Part shown: positions 19,369 through 28,891 of the stretch, one piece after another | Position numbering within the stretch: the first letter of the stretch is position 1 | Layout of the letters: each line of letters opens with the position of its first letter | Assembly: GCA_030323885.1 (NCBI GenBank) | Contig: CM059186.1 | Span: 24,261,849-24,325,848, forward strand | DNA length: 64,000 bases | From: Branchipolynoe longqiensis | Taxonomy: Eukaryota; Annelida; Polychaeta; Phyllodocida; Polynoidae | Reading direction: 5' to 3' | Position numbers and translations under genes: made by a program | The notes under the pieces: generated by a model | What the model was told of the DNA's origin: nothing | What the model saw: the letters and a program-made list of their open reading frames with translations, nothing else | Database searches by the model: none

Positions 19369-20531
19369 AAATCCGCCGAGGCGGCCGGGGTCTGGCGCTC
19401 ACGGGCTTGCTTGGTGAAGCACCCGGCCTCGCTGTGCATCGTGAGGATGCGCCGTACGTTGGCGCAGTAGGCGCAGACGTGCCGGTGCCTGTTCCCCACC
19501 TCGCCGTGGGCCTCCCCGACGGGGGCCCGGTCGCACGAGGCGGGCTCGCGGTTCCAGGCGGCGCAGGGGGCCCCGTGGGCCTGTCTGTCGTAGGCGATGC
19601 GGGTGTCGGCCCGGGGCTGCGGTGCGCCTCGGGGAAGGTCCTCCCCTCGGGGGACTGGTGCTGTCTGGACGGCCTGGGGGGCGGGCAAGGTGAGGGCCTC
19701 CACCCTCAGTAGGTTGAGGGCGACAGGGTCGTGCCATCCCTGGGGGAGCCTCCCGTCCGCGATCCATGTGAAGATCGTCTCGGAGTAGTTGCGGACGGTC
19801 GGCCAGGGGTAGGCCAGGTTGTCCCTGAGCACGGTGAGGGTGTGGTGGTGTAGGCCCAGGATGGAGTGTGCCGGGAAGCTGGGATGGCTGATAAGGGTGG
19901 TGAGGGCGAGGCTGTATTCATCCTTGGTAGCCTTGCCCCTCTTTACGGATTTTCGCTCAGGCCCCCTCTCCACAAGGTCAGAGGGGAAGAGGTAGTCGTT
20001 GAGATGCCCTTTCGCCTGACCGTGTGCTGCGCCTCGGCGGATGCCAGGATTTCGCGGACGGCATCGGCCGCGGATGCCGGGGAGTGCTCGACGACATCCT
20101 GGAGGTACGCCGGGGGCGGGGCGGGCGAGGGCTGCGGGACGAGGCGGCTGTATCGCTCGTATTGGGAGTGCAGGGCCCCCAGGAGCGTCGCTTGAGGTGG
20201 CGGGGGAGGGCAGGGCCCCCCCGGAGGCGTGCGCCCGAGGTGCTGGGACGGGCGGCGCGGCGTAGGCGGTCCCCCGCCTTGGCGCGGGCGGGGGCGTCTC
20301 CGGCGGTCCCTGGGCGCCCCCGGACTCGAGGGCGTCCAAACAGCCGGCGAGCTGCTGTAAGGCCTCAAGAATGGCGGCCTTGTTGCCCGAGGGTCGGCCC
20401 GTAGAGGCCGGAGGAGACGCCGCGGCTGAGGCAGGTGAGACGGCTCCCGGCGAGCCCGAGGAGGGCCCGGGTGTGGCCGGGGCGGTCCTCCGGGAGCTCC
20501 TCCGTCCTTTCCCTTTACCGTGGCCGGGCAT
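19365..20531 (-). CDS. E4 gag-like protein (388 aa)
   Basis: ATG at 20531 (MPGHGKGKGRRSS). The first 150 residues are Pro/Ala/Ser-rich. The middle (SLALTTLISHPSFPAHSI ... ETIFTWIADGRLPQGW) aligns with E2 gag (WSERVFSMIEDGRLPNGW). The C-terminus has the same predicted zinc array: CAAWN, a Cys, a His, then HVCAYC and H-x4-C. The frame stops (TGA 19365-19367) immediately after GGATTTT, a possible -1 slip site. The protein probably packages the element RNA. Length is close to E1 gag (411 aa), but base composition and codon use are much more GC-rich than in E1. Confidence 0.78.
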   Translation of the reverse strand: MPGHGKGKGRRSSRRTAPATPGPSSGSPGAVSPASAAASPPASTGRPSGNKAAILEALQQLAGCLDALESGGAQGPPETPPPAPRRGTAYAAPPVPAPRAHASGGALPSPATSSDAPGGPALPIRAIQPPRPAALARPAPGVPPGCRRALPGIRGRCRPRNPGIRRGAAHGQAKGHLNDYLFPSDLVERGPERKSVKRGKATKDEYSLALTTLISHPSFPAHSILGLHHHTLTVLRDNLAYPWPTVRNYSETIFTWIADGRLPQGWHDPVALNLLRVEALTLPAPQAVQTAPVPRGEDLPRGAPQPRADTRIAYDRQAHGAPCAAWNREPASCDRAPVGEAHGEVGNRHRHVCAYCANVRRILTMHSEAGCFTKQARERQTPAASADF

Positions 20532-20583
20532 GGTCCGAGGTGGTGCAGCGGTCCGAGGTGAGGTCCGAGGTGGGAAGAGCCAA

Positions 20584-20837
20584 AGAAAAACGGAGCTTGA
20601 GCAGGGAGGACGGCTGGAAGGCGAGTGACTGAGGGAGGCCGGCGGGCGGCCTTATAAGGGAGGGAGCTGGGGGGCGAGAGGCGAGGAAGGTGAGAAAGCG
20701 GCGGGCAGGGTGAGGGGGCGAGGTGGGAGAAAGCTGAGGGGAAGATGACAGGGAAGGTGAGAACGCCGGGCGGTGGCAGAGGCGGGGGGAGGGTCTCTTC
20801 CTTCCCTCGCATCAAACGCAATGCGAGCATTACGACC
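20584..20837 (-). repeat. E4 split direct repeat A1
   Basis: Copy of A2 with a 7-bp extra 'caatgcg' near its outer end. It defines the right (5') end of E4. Confidence 0.88.
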
Positions 20838-21336
20838 AATTATAGAAAGTATGGGGGGAAATTGGAGACTTCCATGATTAAAACTTAGGAATTCTGGGCT
20901 AAGTTTATTTTGTGAACCATTAATACGTGCTGATAGAACACAATTCTGAAAAATTGATGATCTCTAAGACATATAGGACATCTTAGTGAAAATATAGGAC
21001 AATTTAGGACACCTTGAAAACAGGACAAAATAGGACACTAGCATTTGTTTTGTAACAAGGCAAGAGAAGCATACAGTGAATGTAATTTAAATATCTTAAA
21101 TATGAAGCAGTTTTTAAACAAACTTAAAAGACTACGAAGCAAATACAATTATAAGCAAACAATTTATTAGTGTATAATGATTGAATTTTAAGATTATGTC
21201 AAGAGACTTCAGGCCCTAACAGTTACAACACTTACTCAAGATACACTTCTGGAAGACTTGGGGTAGTAGTCCGGTAGCCAAGTGGCTGAACCTGGATTTG
21301 GGGGCCATACAATGTTTTATGATGGATTCCTGTCCA
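20838..21336. other. Non-coding interval
   Basis: AT-rich. A few 'taggacat' words repeat near 20970-21050. Nothing else is recognised. Confidence 0.5.
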
Positions 21337-21550
21337 TCAGACCATAAATATGAAGAATCCAACTGATGACACCCTGTCACCCTTGGGGAATTCCGTACAC
21401 AAGCACAAATCCAAAATGGCCGCCAATAGTGCAGGTTTATCTTTACCACTGCCAGTCCTTGTGTAGGAAGCTAGTAGGGCATCACCCAAGGATTGTGCGT
21501 ACAAGTTCCCCCAAGTCTGTTGAGCCATGGGTTTGAATGCAGTGGTTGAC
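21337..21550 (-). CDS. Candidate exon, possibly C-terminal to a DUF4806-like domain
   Basis: Acceptor-like 'ccctgtttcag' (ending 21551) precedes a frame containing TTAFKPMAQQTWGNLYAQSL and ALLASYTRTGSGKDKP. The pattern (hydrophobic helix, then a Tyr-x-x-x-Gly stretch and a basic helix) is reminiscent of the C-terminal part of DUF4806 proteins. The splice phase does not match the exon at 22109, so one of the two is mis-drawn or decayed. Confidence 0.3.
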
Positions 21551-21614
21551 CTGAAACAGGGATATAATATAGATTGTAATATAGTAATGATTTAAAGAAA
21601 CAATAGACAATATT

Positions 21615-21935
21615 CACAACACATACAACATCTGATGGCGACGACAATCACCATGGTTGCAGGACCGTTCCCACAGCGCATACAAAAGCTATGGAAATTA
21701 CTAACTTTCAAATGCACACATGTCAGTAAAATTTTAGGATATTTTGAAAATTCCAAAAGTATATTGCTTTTGGGTCATTGGAGATCCAAAATTTGTTTTC
21801 ATGTTTGGACCCTTTTGAAAATTTTAGGAGGGCACCAAACTAGTCAGTCACTACAAAACATTACACAATATTCACAACGCATCCAACATCTGACGGCGAC
21901 GACGAACACTATGGTTGCAGGACCATGACCATGGC
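21615..21935. repeat. Pair of about 60-bp direct repeats
   Basis: The stretch around 'catctgatggcgacgacaat' (21628) recurs around 'catctgacggcgacgacgaa' (21888). Both continue into 'atggttgcaggacc'. Function unknown. Confidence 0.5.
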
Positions 21936-22108
21936 CCATGCGTGGTAATATCCTCTATTTTGTGCTCAAAAATGTTTCAATTATGTGCCAATAAAAGGCA
22001 TGCAAGTGTAAGCTTGGTGTAAACGTAAGAAAATACTGGTCGTACAAACTGACCCAACTAGCTCTTGAAACATGATAGTGGAGTATGATAATTAAAAAAT
22101 TGTAGTAC

Positions 22109-22324
22109 TTGCAAAGCTTTCTTTGAAAGATGGATCAGTTTCTAGCTGTGTTGTAAAGATCTCAAACTCAGTCTTGTTAGAATACAGCTTGGCCTCAAAC
22201 AGTCTACCATTATCATCAGGTACGGTCTGTATCAAGACTGCCTTGATTTTAGCTAGATCAGCCATGACTACTACTTGATTCTGTTTCAGCTCCTCCAACT
22301 GTGTCAGAACAAGCAAGTTCATGT
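22109..22324 (-). CDS. Candidate exon, DUF4806-like segment
   Basis: 216-bp frame with acceptor-like 'cattttcag' (ending 22325) and donor-like GTACTA. It encodes MNLLVLTQLEELKQNQ, then a spacer, then FEIFTTQLETDPSFKESF. Proteins with a DUF4806 domain have this layout: an amphipathic helix of the 'L..L..LK..' type, then a short 'L.T..E...LE..L' block. Such proteins often begin with a module like the exon at 37223 on this same strand. The link is an inference, and an 11.6-kb gypsy element lies between them. Confidence 0.35.
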
Positions 22325-22494
22325 CTGAAAATGTCATAAAAGGACCTTTATATAACCTTTGAAAAAACATTATCACATTGGCTAGACAACAAAATCAGGA
22401 TAAGTATTCTAGAAAATGTCTTGACTACTGCAATTGTTTAGTATATGATATGAATGCCTCTATTTTCATGGTACCACGACGCTAGTGCCACTGG

Positions 22495-22985
22495 TACAGG
22501 AGGGGGGAGGGGAGGGGGACGAGAGGAGGGGGATGGGAGGGGTGGGGAGAGGACGGGGAGGGGAGGGGGGGGAGGAGAGGAGACTTGATGGTGAGGGGAC
22601 GCCAGGGGCGAGGAGAGGGGCAGCATAGGGGACAAGAGGGGAGGGGACGGGGCACCCGGGGAGGGGGATTTGTGAAGGGAAAGGGGGAGAGCTGGGAGGA
22701 TGGGACTGGAGGGGAGAGGACGAGAAAGGAAGGGACAGGATAGGAGGGGAGAGGAGGGGAGCCAACTGTACGCGACAGGGCTGGATGGGAGAGTTAGCTG
22801 GGAGGGGAGGGGAGGAGAGTGAAGAGGAGGGGGGAGTGGACGGGACTCGAGGGGAGTGGAGGGGCCGCACAGGGAAGGGCGAGGACCGCTTGGGGAGAGT
22901 GGAGGGGGGAGGGGAGGGGAGTGGAGGAGAGGGGGAGGGGAGGGGAGTGGAAGGGAGGGAAGGAGAGGGGACTGCCGATCTATAA
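22495..22985 (+). repeat. Purine-only low-complexity tract (G/A on + strand)
   Basis: About 490 bp of almost pure GGGGA/GGAGG sequence. It is flanked on both sides by KpnI-like 'ggtacc' and 'gtgac' words that are partly inverted. It has potential for G-quadruplex or triplex structure. Open frames here are composition artefacts. Confidence 0.85.
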
Positions 22986-23220
22986 CAACGGTACCGTGAC
23001 TCTAGACTGCCGCACTAATGTCACCATACCGTGATTTTAGAATATACGTCTATTGTCACGGTACCATGACTATAGTCACTCCGATATGGGATGTACACTG
23101 ATTTAATTTTACATGTAAGGATACTAACCGAATAATTATTTTCAATACCTCCTTGACCCTGAAACAAGAAAAATAGAATATATATAATTAGTAAAATCAC
23201 TATAATTAGGTAGTAGAACC

Positions 23221-23411
23221 TGTGATATATGCGTAATAGACGTACAGGTGTGTGGTTAATATATGTTAATGAGATGCAGAGTTTGAGACAAAGGTATATG
23301 CTAATGAGATGACATCATGGAAAGTTTAGCCGGCGGGTCAAGCGTGCCCTAGGCCGTGAATAAACCATTCAGTATCCAGAAGTCAAAGTGTTCAGACGTC
23401 ATACTTTCACA
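23221..23411 (+). repeat. 5' LTR of the gypsy element
   Basis: 191 bp, starts TGTGATATATGCG, ends ACTTTCACA. It differs from the 3' LTR at five positions, all CpG-type transitions. Confidence 0.95.
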
Positions 23412-23429
23412 TGGTGTCAGATGAGGAAG
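23412..23429 (+). promoter_or_regulatory. Primer-binding site candidate
   Basis: TGGTGTCAGATGAGGA starts directly after the LTR's terminal CA. TGG is the complement of a tRNA 3' CCA end. Which tRNA is used is not determined. Confidence 0.7.
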
Positions 23430-23432
23430 AAT

Positions 23433-23752
23433 GCCGCCCGCTAATACGTTGCCGGGGGTTGCGGCCGCCTGGTCAGCTTGTCCTCAGCCACAATGCGAGA
23501 TCGAACTGGAAAACATGGATCAGAGCATATGATATTTACGCTACTGCGGCAGCTGTCGTATGGAAGACAGAATGAGTGCAATGCTGCATCTTTCTTCACA
23601 TTGCTGGCGAGGAGGCTCAAAAGGTTTTCGCCAATATGGATATCGCTCTCGCTGATCAAGATAAGATCGTGCCGCTTACGGAAGCGTTTCGGATTTACTG
23701 TGTCGGTAAATGCAGTCTCATTATCACACGATATAAGTTTAATTCACATAAT
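23433..23752 (+). pseudogene. gypsy gag, N-terminal part (broken)
   Basis: Begins MPPANTLPGVAAAWSACPQP. Sequence of gag character follows in shifting frames (HIAGEEAQKVFANMDIALAD is recognisable). At least two frame changes occur before 23640. The frame is then cut by E2 at 23752/23753, just after the FNSHN codons, and resumes at 30728. The decayed copy at 42400-42805 shows what the uninterrupted order looks like. Confidence 0.75.
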
Positions 23753-23907
23753 TTAACAAGGCGGAGTCATGGAGTAATAGTGGTTAAAAGTCTTTAATCA
23801 GCCAGGAATGGGTAGTCTTAGTTCCAACATGACAGATCAGACAGCTCCGGTATCAGTAACTACGTTCATATCTACCGTCCATAATGGGCGGAACCCGACC
23901 CTCAACC
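23753..23907 (-). repeat. E2 split direct repeat B2
   Basis: 155 bp (ttaacaaggcggagtcatgg ... accctcaacc), a copy of B1. Confidence 0.9.
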
Positions 23908-23950
23908 CGACCCTAGCATATTAACCCGGTAAAAAGGTGTGGGTGGGTGG

Positions 23951-24175
23951 GAGAAAGTGAATATGTGTGATCTGGAGCTCGGATAGGCAGGTTGTGGTAG
24001 CGGGACGAGCCGGGAAGTGCACCCGTGATCGATTTGGCGGGAAGGGTCAGCTGGTGGGGTCGGGTCGGATCGCCCCTAGCGTTACTGAGAGCTAGTAGTA
24101 GTGGCTCCACCTATCGCTTCATTATGCAGGGTTCTCCACCCGCAAATTACTCATGTTACCTGTAATATGCACAAT
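23951..24175 (-). repeat. E2 split direct repeat A2
   Basis: 225 bp, abutting B1. Differs from A1 at few positions. Confidence 0.9.
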
Positions 24176-24330
24176 TTAGCAAGGCGGAGTCATGGAGTAA
24201 TATTGGTTAAAAGTCTTTAATCAGCCAGGACTGGGTGGTCTTAGTTCTAACATGGCAGATCCGACAGCTCCGGTATCAGTAAGTACGTTCATTTCTACCG
24301 TCCATAATGGGCGGAACCCGACCCTCAACC
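24176..24330 (-). repeat. E2 split direct repeat B1
   Basis: 155 bp, beginning 3 bp past the YR stop codon. Confidence 0.9.
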
Positions 24331-24332
24331 AA

Positions 24333-25276
24333 TTAAGTGAGGCGAGGGTTGCTGCTCACGAGGATGTTTTTCGGGACATAGCGATGCACTGCCGCGGATG
24401 TCCAGGAGCCGAGCTGCATAATCTCGGCGAGGGAGCTGCCTGCCGCAGCACAGGCCTGCGCCCCGCCCCTTCTGAGGCTGTGGAGCGTATAGTCAGTGGG
24501 CGCCCTTACGCCGATGGCAGCCAGACTCATGCGGAGGGCAGCAAGCATCACTTGTGGCCGGAGTGGGACGTCCCCAGCCAACAGGAACGCCGGATCAGAT
24601 GGGTGCGGATGTTGGAACACGATGTATTGATCCCAAGCCGCCACGGGGCAGCACTGGGACCCTGGTAAGCTTTGGATGGCGATGCGGTATGCTTGGTCCG
24701 GCCGCCACCTGGTCTTGGTGGTGCGGACCAGTACCGCGAGCCCTTCCCGTGTTCTAGTAATGTCTGCCCGTCTCAGGTAGTGGCCCGGGTGACGAGAGGA
24801 GCCACTCGCGAGCAGGTTACCCTGGCGGAGTAGGGTTGTGTAGCCGATGAGGAGTGCCGCCACAAGTACTCGGGCTGTTGGACCCGCTGCTGTGAGGTAG
24901 CCTGTTAGCGCCATGATGTGTTGCGGAGTGAGCGGCGGGGCCGGTCTTGGGGTGTGGTTCGCTAGACGTGCCAAGCCCCTTTTCATCAATGCGACCGGGT
25001 AGGTGTCGAAGGGGGTTGGGGACCCTCCGAATATGAGTACCCATGTCTTGGCCCCACTGAGATACTTCATGGCGCCTCCCGGGGACGCGAGGGTCTCCTT
25101 TAAATGTAGTATATATGCCATCACGTCGTACTGCGTGGGGGCGAGTGGGTCGAAACGATGCCGAGCTGCAAAGGTGACATATTTCCTCGCTTGGACCGCC
25201 TTGTTCCTCCAGGTCCCACTCGCCAGGCCCGCAAAGTATACTTCCAGGATTCCGTTGTGTGTTTGTTCGGTGTAGC
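24333..25276 (-). CDS. E2 tyrosine recombinase
   Basis: Homologous to the E1 recombinase (GLASGTWRNKAVQARKYVTF against GLSEGTWRNKRVHFFEYLKF). Catalytic residues seen: Arg in LLRQGNLL, His/Arg in HSLRRGGAQ, Trp in LGSWTSA (His replaced by Ser) and Tyr in HRYVPKN. The frame is uninterrupted and extends upstream to 25295 without an ATG. An acceptor-like 'ccctctattcacag' ends at 25277, so I start the coding part at 25276 (GYTEQTHNG). It would integrate element circles. The Ser in place of the third conserved His also occurs in some active recombinases of other families, so it is not proof of inactivity. Confidence 0.86.
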
Positions 25277-25319
25277 CTGTGAATAGAGGGAGCAATTAAT
25301 ACGAAATTCGCAGGCTTAG

Positions 25320-27609
25320 TTATAGGCCATGAGTAAAAATGCTCTCAAAACGGACTTCAATTTCAGTAATGCTCAGCTCTCTAGTGAGGCGACCTGCCCT
25401 GACGCCAGCATCCACGTCAAATGCCCTCCTGCTCAGGGCATCCGCGAGAACGAGGTCCTTTCCGGGCTTATGCCTTATTTCGATTTCACATCCATTTGTT
25501 GCCGCGAAGAGCCATATCTCCCTGGCGCATGCTGTTAGTATGGGGTCTCTGCCCGCCCCTGATTCGAGTACCTGTTGGCTGGCCGCGTTATCTGTGTTTA
25601 TGATGATGAGGTGTTCCTCAGGGTGTGGGGGTGCCAGAGCCCTCATGGCGACGACCAAGTTTATTGCCTCTAAGTGTGCAATATTGCTGTATTTGGAAAT
25701 GATACTGTCCGTATTGCTTTTCCGTAGAAATGTGACTGGGAGAATGCGCCACCCGCTATGAGGGACGAGTCGCATTCTATCGTCCATTGCATCATGGGTT
25801 CTGTCCTTAGCAGGACCAGACCGTTCGTCCGTGCCGCAAAGTCCAAGAACCATCTCACGTCGTCTTTTAGACCATCCTTGACTGGGTGCCTTCCAGTGGC
25901 GGGAGTTTGTCGCAATGCTTGAAATATTCGTGACATGAACCGTCTCGCCGGAACAATGCATATCGCGATGTGGTGTAGTCTCCTGGCCAATCGTTGTATG
26001 TCCTTTTTGGAAGCGGTGTTCTTGTGTGTCCACTTCTTGCATTCCGCGAGCGTGTCCTCAAGCTTTTCACGAGGGATTGTGACTCTCATGTCGTCCGCGA
26101 TATTTTGAAGCCAAGCCACACCACTGATTTTGCTGGTGGGTGGCATTTGTTGCGCGAGAGTGAAAGGCCAAGCTGGTCCGTCAGGTGAATCAGGTCTTTG
26201 TAAGCTGCCTCCGCCTCCCTCCGGGAGGGGGCCACCCTGACAAAGTCATCTAAGTAGCAGTGCATGTGGTGGCCCTTTTTTCTAAGGAGGTAGACTACCG
26301 CGTTTGTTGTCCTAGCACAGGCTATTGATGAGGTGCGACATCCGAACGGTGGTGCGATGTCTGTGTAGTAGGCACCGTCTAGAGTCACACCGAGTAGTGG
26401 TGTTGAGAGGGGGCATGTGCGGAGTTGGCGATAGGCACGTTCGAGGTCCACGTGCCACAGATAGCAGCCTGTGCCTAGGCGTGCTACCTCGTCTGCCGCG
26501 TCCATGACATTCGGGAGGCTATATGTGCTTGGGATACCTTGGTAGTAGCCCCTGGTGATGCCATCGTTGACACTGGCGCCGCGTGGCCAGCTGAGGTCCA
26601 TGATGACGCGCCTGCTGGTGGAATTCTTCTTAAGGCGTGTCATTAAGGGGCTTGTCTGGGACCATGGGTAGAAGGGAGGTTCTTTAAAGGGGCCTAGCAA
26701 AGCACCGTGGTCCCTTTCTGTAGCTATGTACCGCCGTATGTCTTCGATCTGGTCGGGGTCGTCAGTGTGGTTGGCGATGCAGGTGACAGGGGGCTCTGTG
26801 GCTGCGTAGTCAGCGGGCCATCCATATTCTAGGAACTCCACCACCTGGCTATCGTGATAGCCTATTAGTAGCTCCCTCCAAACCTTGATGACGAGGCCTG
26901 AGGGGATGGATATCCGAGCCTTCATGTGGTTTGGTAACGCTGTAGCCCTTACTTGCTGGTAAATGTTCAGATAGCCCTGGTGTTTTTCCCATAGGTCTGT
27001 TTGCGGGTGTGGCCATATGTCGCTCAGTATGGGCCTATAGTCCATGGGTGTCATGGGCGGGCGTGAGTTAAGGCTTGCAACGTCCGCGCCTGTGTTGTGC
27101 ATTGTTGGCTCGTCCCAGCCTGCTTCCTCATCACCTCTGCTTCCTAAGGCTGTGACATATGTATCATGGCTGATGCCATGGACACCGTGATCCTTGATTC
27201 CTATGCTGTCGTCACTGATGCTGACCTTTTGCATGGTCGCGGTCGGTGGCTTGGTCCCAACGGCGTATTCTGTTGGCGGCCAGGTATATGTTGCGCCGGT
27301 GGCGCCCCTTGTCGTAGCTTCCTGGAAGCTGTGGTCCTTACGTGAGGAATGCATGGCATCGGGGATGCCGAGTTTTCTTTCAGGTTTGAGTGCCTGACTG
27401 CGTCTGTTTCTTGGCTTGTCGAGCGTCTGAACGGCCTGTTCTACAGGTGGCTTACCGTTATCCGTAGGGGCCTGTGTGGCATTGTGCCTGCCCCAGAGTT
27501 TGCCTGCGCTTGCTGTGTGTGGGCTGGTTGCCTCGAGTTTGCAGTGCTTGAACTTGACAGGCTCCTCGTCTGCCAAAATGGTGAAGCGCGGGGAGCCCCA
27601 TTTAAAAAA
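25320..27609 (-). CDS. E2 reverse transcriptase-RNase H (frameshifted copy)
   Basis: The -1 frame runs open from the slippery site at 27603-27609. The RT core is intact: RRVIMDLSWPRGASVNDG, HVDLERAYRQL, APPFGCRTSS and CYLDDF (catalytic Asp pair). After GFKISRTT (about 26086) the homology moves to another frame (26100-25690, containing ECDSSLIAGGAF of RNase H). Near 25690 it moves again (INTDNAASQ, LADALSRR, ending THGL at 25320). Two frameshifts therefore separate RT from RNase H and split RNase H. The product would be a truncated RT, and function in this copy is unlikely. Confidence 0.85.
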
Positions 27610-28370
27610 ACCTGAGAGGTCTGTTGCGCGGATGATGAGGCTGCTACCTTCTTTTTGAGGAAACGCTTTTTATTTATGCAGTCTTTCTCTTTATGGTTGT
27701 TCGGGCGGCGATACTTGTTCGCGCACCAAGCGCACACCTGTACCTTCCTGTCTGGCATTGTTCCGTGTGTCTCCGCGAAACTGCACTCGTTGCCCCAATT
27801 CCAAGGGTGGCATGTCTTCCCGTCTGTGTCGCGATTAAATTCGTGATGGTTCTCTGTTGCTCTGCCCGCGCCGCCAGCTACGTGGGTGGTGTTGTAGTTG
27901 TTGCGAGTGCTCTTGTTAAGAACCGTATTATGGACCCGCGTTCCTAAGGCAAAGACGTCTCGCTGCACATCTTTGATCGCATATTGATCTATCCATCCAT
28001 TTGGAAGTCGACCATCTTCAATCATTGAGAAGACGCGCTCTGACCATCGGCGGCATGTCTCCCATTGCCAGTCCTTCGCCATGGTAGCTAGTTGGTGAAT
28101 GTGGTCTATTATAGGGTCTGACCAGGAGTCCGGGATCTCGGGTGCACTGAGCATAGTGCATAGCGCTTCCAAGTACTCAGGCCAGGTCGCCTCAGCCATG
28201 CCAATCCTCTCCCTTCTATCTCCGCGAATTACATAGTTATTGGGGAGCCGTGATAATTTACCTTTCTTCTTCCCGAGTGCTGCCCCGGCTGCCACCAAGA
28301 GTTCGGATATGCTGCCCGGGTCGTCGTTGTCCTCGATTCGATCCCACTTATGGCGTTCCTTGAGACTCAT
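27441..28370 (-). CDS. E2 gag-like protein, main part (309 aa)
   Basis: ATG at 28370 (MSLKERHKWDRIED). Contains KKKGKLSRLPNNYVIRGDRR, paralleling E1 gag (KHKLFPHKYVIRGEKK), then the WPEYLEAL...WSERVFSMI helical region and the predicted zinc array CHPWN, Cys, His, VCAWC, NHKEKDC. The start ATG overlaps the stop of the upstream frame as ATGA. A T TTT TTA slippery heptamer lies at 27609-27603 in the correct phase to enter the RT frame. Without slippage the frame continues about 50 codons to a stop at 27441. Confidence 0.82.
   Translation of the reverse strand: MSLKERHKWDRIEDNDDPGSISELLVAAGAALGKKKGKLSRLPNNYVIRGDRRERIGMAEATWPEYLEALCTMLSAPEIPDSWSDPIIDHIHQLATMAKDWQWETCRRWSERVFSMIEDGRLPNGWIDQYAIKDVQRDVFALGTRVHNTVLNKSTRNNYNTTHVAGGAGRATENHHEFNRDTDGKTCHPWNWGNECSFAETHGTMPDRKVQVCAWCANKYRRPNNHKEKDCINKKRFLKKKVAASSSAQQTSQVFLNGAPRASPFWQTRSLSSSSTANSRQPAHTQQAQANSGAGTMPHRPLRITVSHL
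27603..27609 (-). promoter_or_regulatory. -1 ribosomal frameshift signal T TTT TTA between gag and pol
   Basis: In the gag frame the codons read GTT TTT TTA AAT, so the heptamer T TTT TTA has exactly the X XXY YYZ phase of known -1 sites. The -1 frame is open from here into RT. A downstream pseudoknot was not demonstrated by eye. Confidence 0.75.
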
Positions 28371-28888
28371 CTGGCCGCCTCCCTTGATTGGCGCCGAGTT
28401 ATAGAGGTCCTGGTATTGCTTGCAACTGTCTGCCGTGTCCCCATAGGCTGCTTTGCTTTTTTGTTTTTTATACTTGGTGATTTGTAGGTGATGTGTTGTG
28501 TCTGAACCGCACTGTCACTGTCACTATCAGGTTCCCCCGATGATGTGCTTTCCTCCTCCTCTTCCGCTTTCCTTCCTGCCCGCGACTTGTGTTTGAATGC
28601 GTCCATCTTGTCCGCTATCTCGGACCTGATGGTGGCCATCTGTGCCTCCATCGCACGGCTAACCGCTGTATTTACCGCATGTATTATCGCGTCCGTGGCT
28701 GATGCCTGTTCCGATGTTGACGTCTCTTGCATTGCCGAGATTGGGTTCCTGTTGGCTGGGGAAACCGGGGATGCTTCCATGTTATCTCCATGGAGGTCCG
28801 GCTCCATCTGGGCCTTCCTTGTTCGCCCCCGCGGCTTTGGTGTGTCATTTTTCCTCGCTTTTCTCGAATTTTTTCTTGTGTTCGGCAT
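28367..28888 (-). CDS. E2 gag, N-terminal frame (173 aa)
   Basis: ATG at 28888 (MPNTRKNSRKARKND). Basic, low-complexity, with an acidic EEEEESTSSGEPDSDSDSA stretch. Ends with a TGA that overlaps the next ATG (ATGA). In E1 the corresponding parts form one frame, so this split is either a mutation or a termination-reinitiation arrangement specific to E2. Confidence 0.7.
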   Translation of the reverse strand: MPNTRKNSRKARKNDTPKPRGRTRKAQMEPDLHGDNMEASPVSPANRNPISAMQETSTSEQASATDAIIHAVNTAVSRAMEAQMATIRSEIADKMDAFKHKSRAGRKAEEEEESTSSGEPDSDSDSAVQTQHITYKSPSIKNKKAKQPMGTRQTVASNTRTSITRRQSREAAR

Positions 28889-28891
28889 ATT

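Larger units (their letters stand above)
17929..20837 (-). mobile_element. E4: GC-rich, gag-only YR element with split direct repeats
   Basis: Reading the minus strand, the layout is A1 (20584-20837), gag, B1 (18503-18797), A2 (18255-18502), then B2 (17930-18225). This is the Ngaro/PAT split direct repeat layout, but there is no RT or recombinase. The whole element is strikingly GC-rich against AT-rich flanks. It is best read as a non-autonomous or internally deleted element mobilised by a related autonomous one (inference). Confidence 0.85.

Noticed and set aside
19051..20404. Plus-strand Gly/Arg/Val-rich frames opposite E4 gag
   Set aside because: They are shadows of very GC-rich DNA. The minus-strand gag has homologues in E1 and E2.
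22466..22985. Ser/Pro-rich and Gly/Glu-rich frames
   Set aside because: Composition artefacts of the purine tract.
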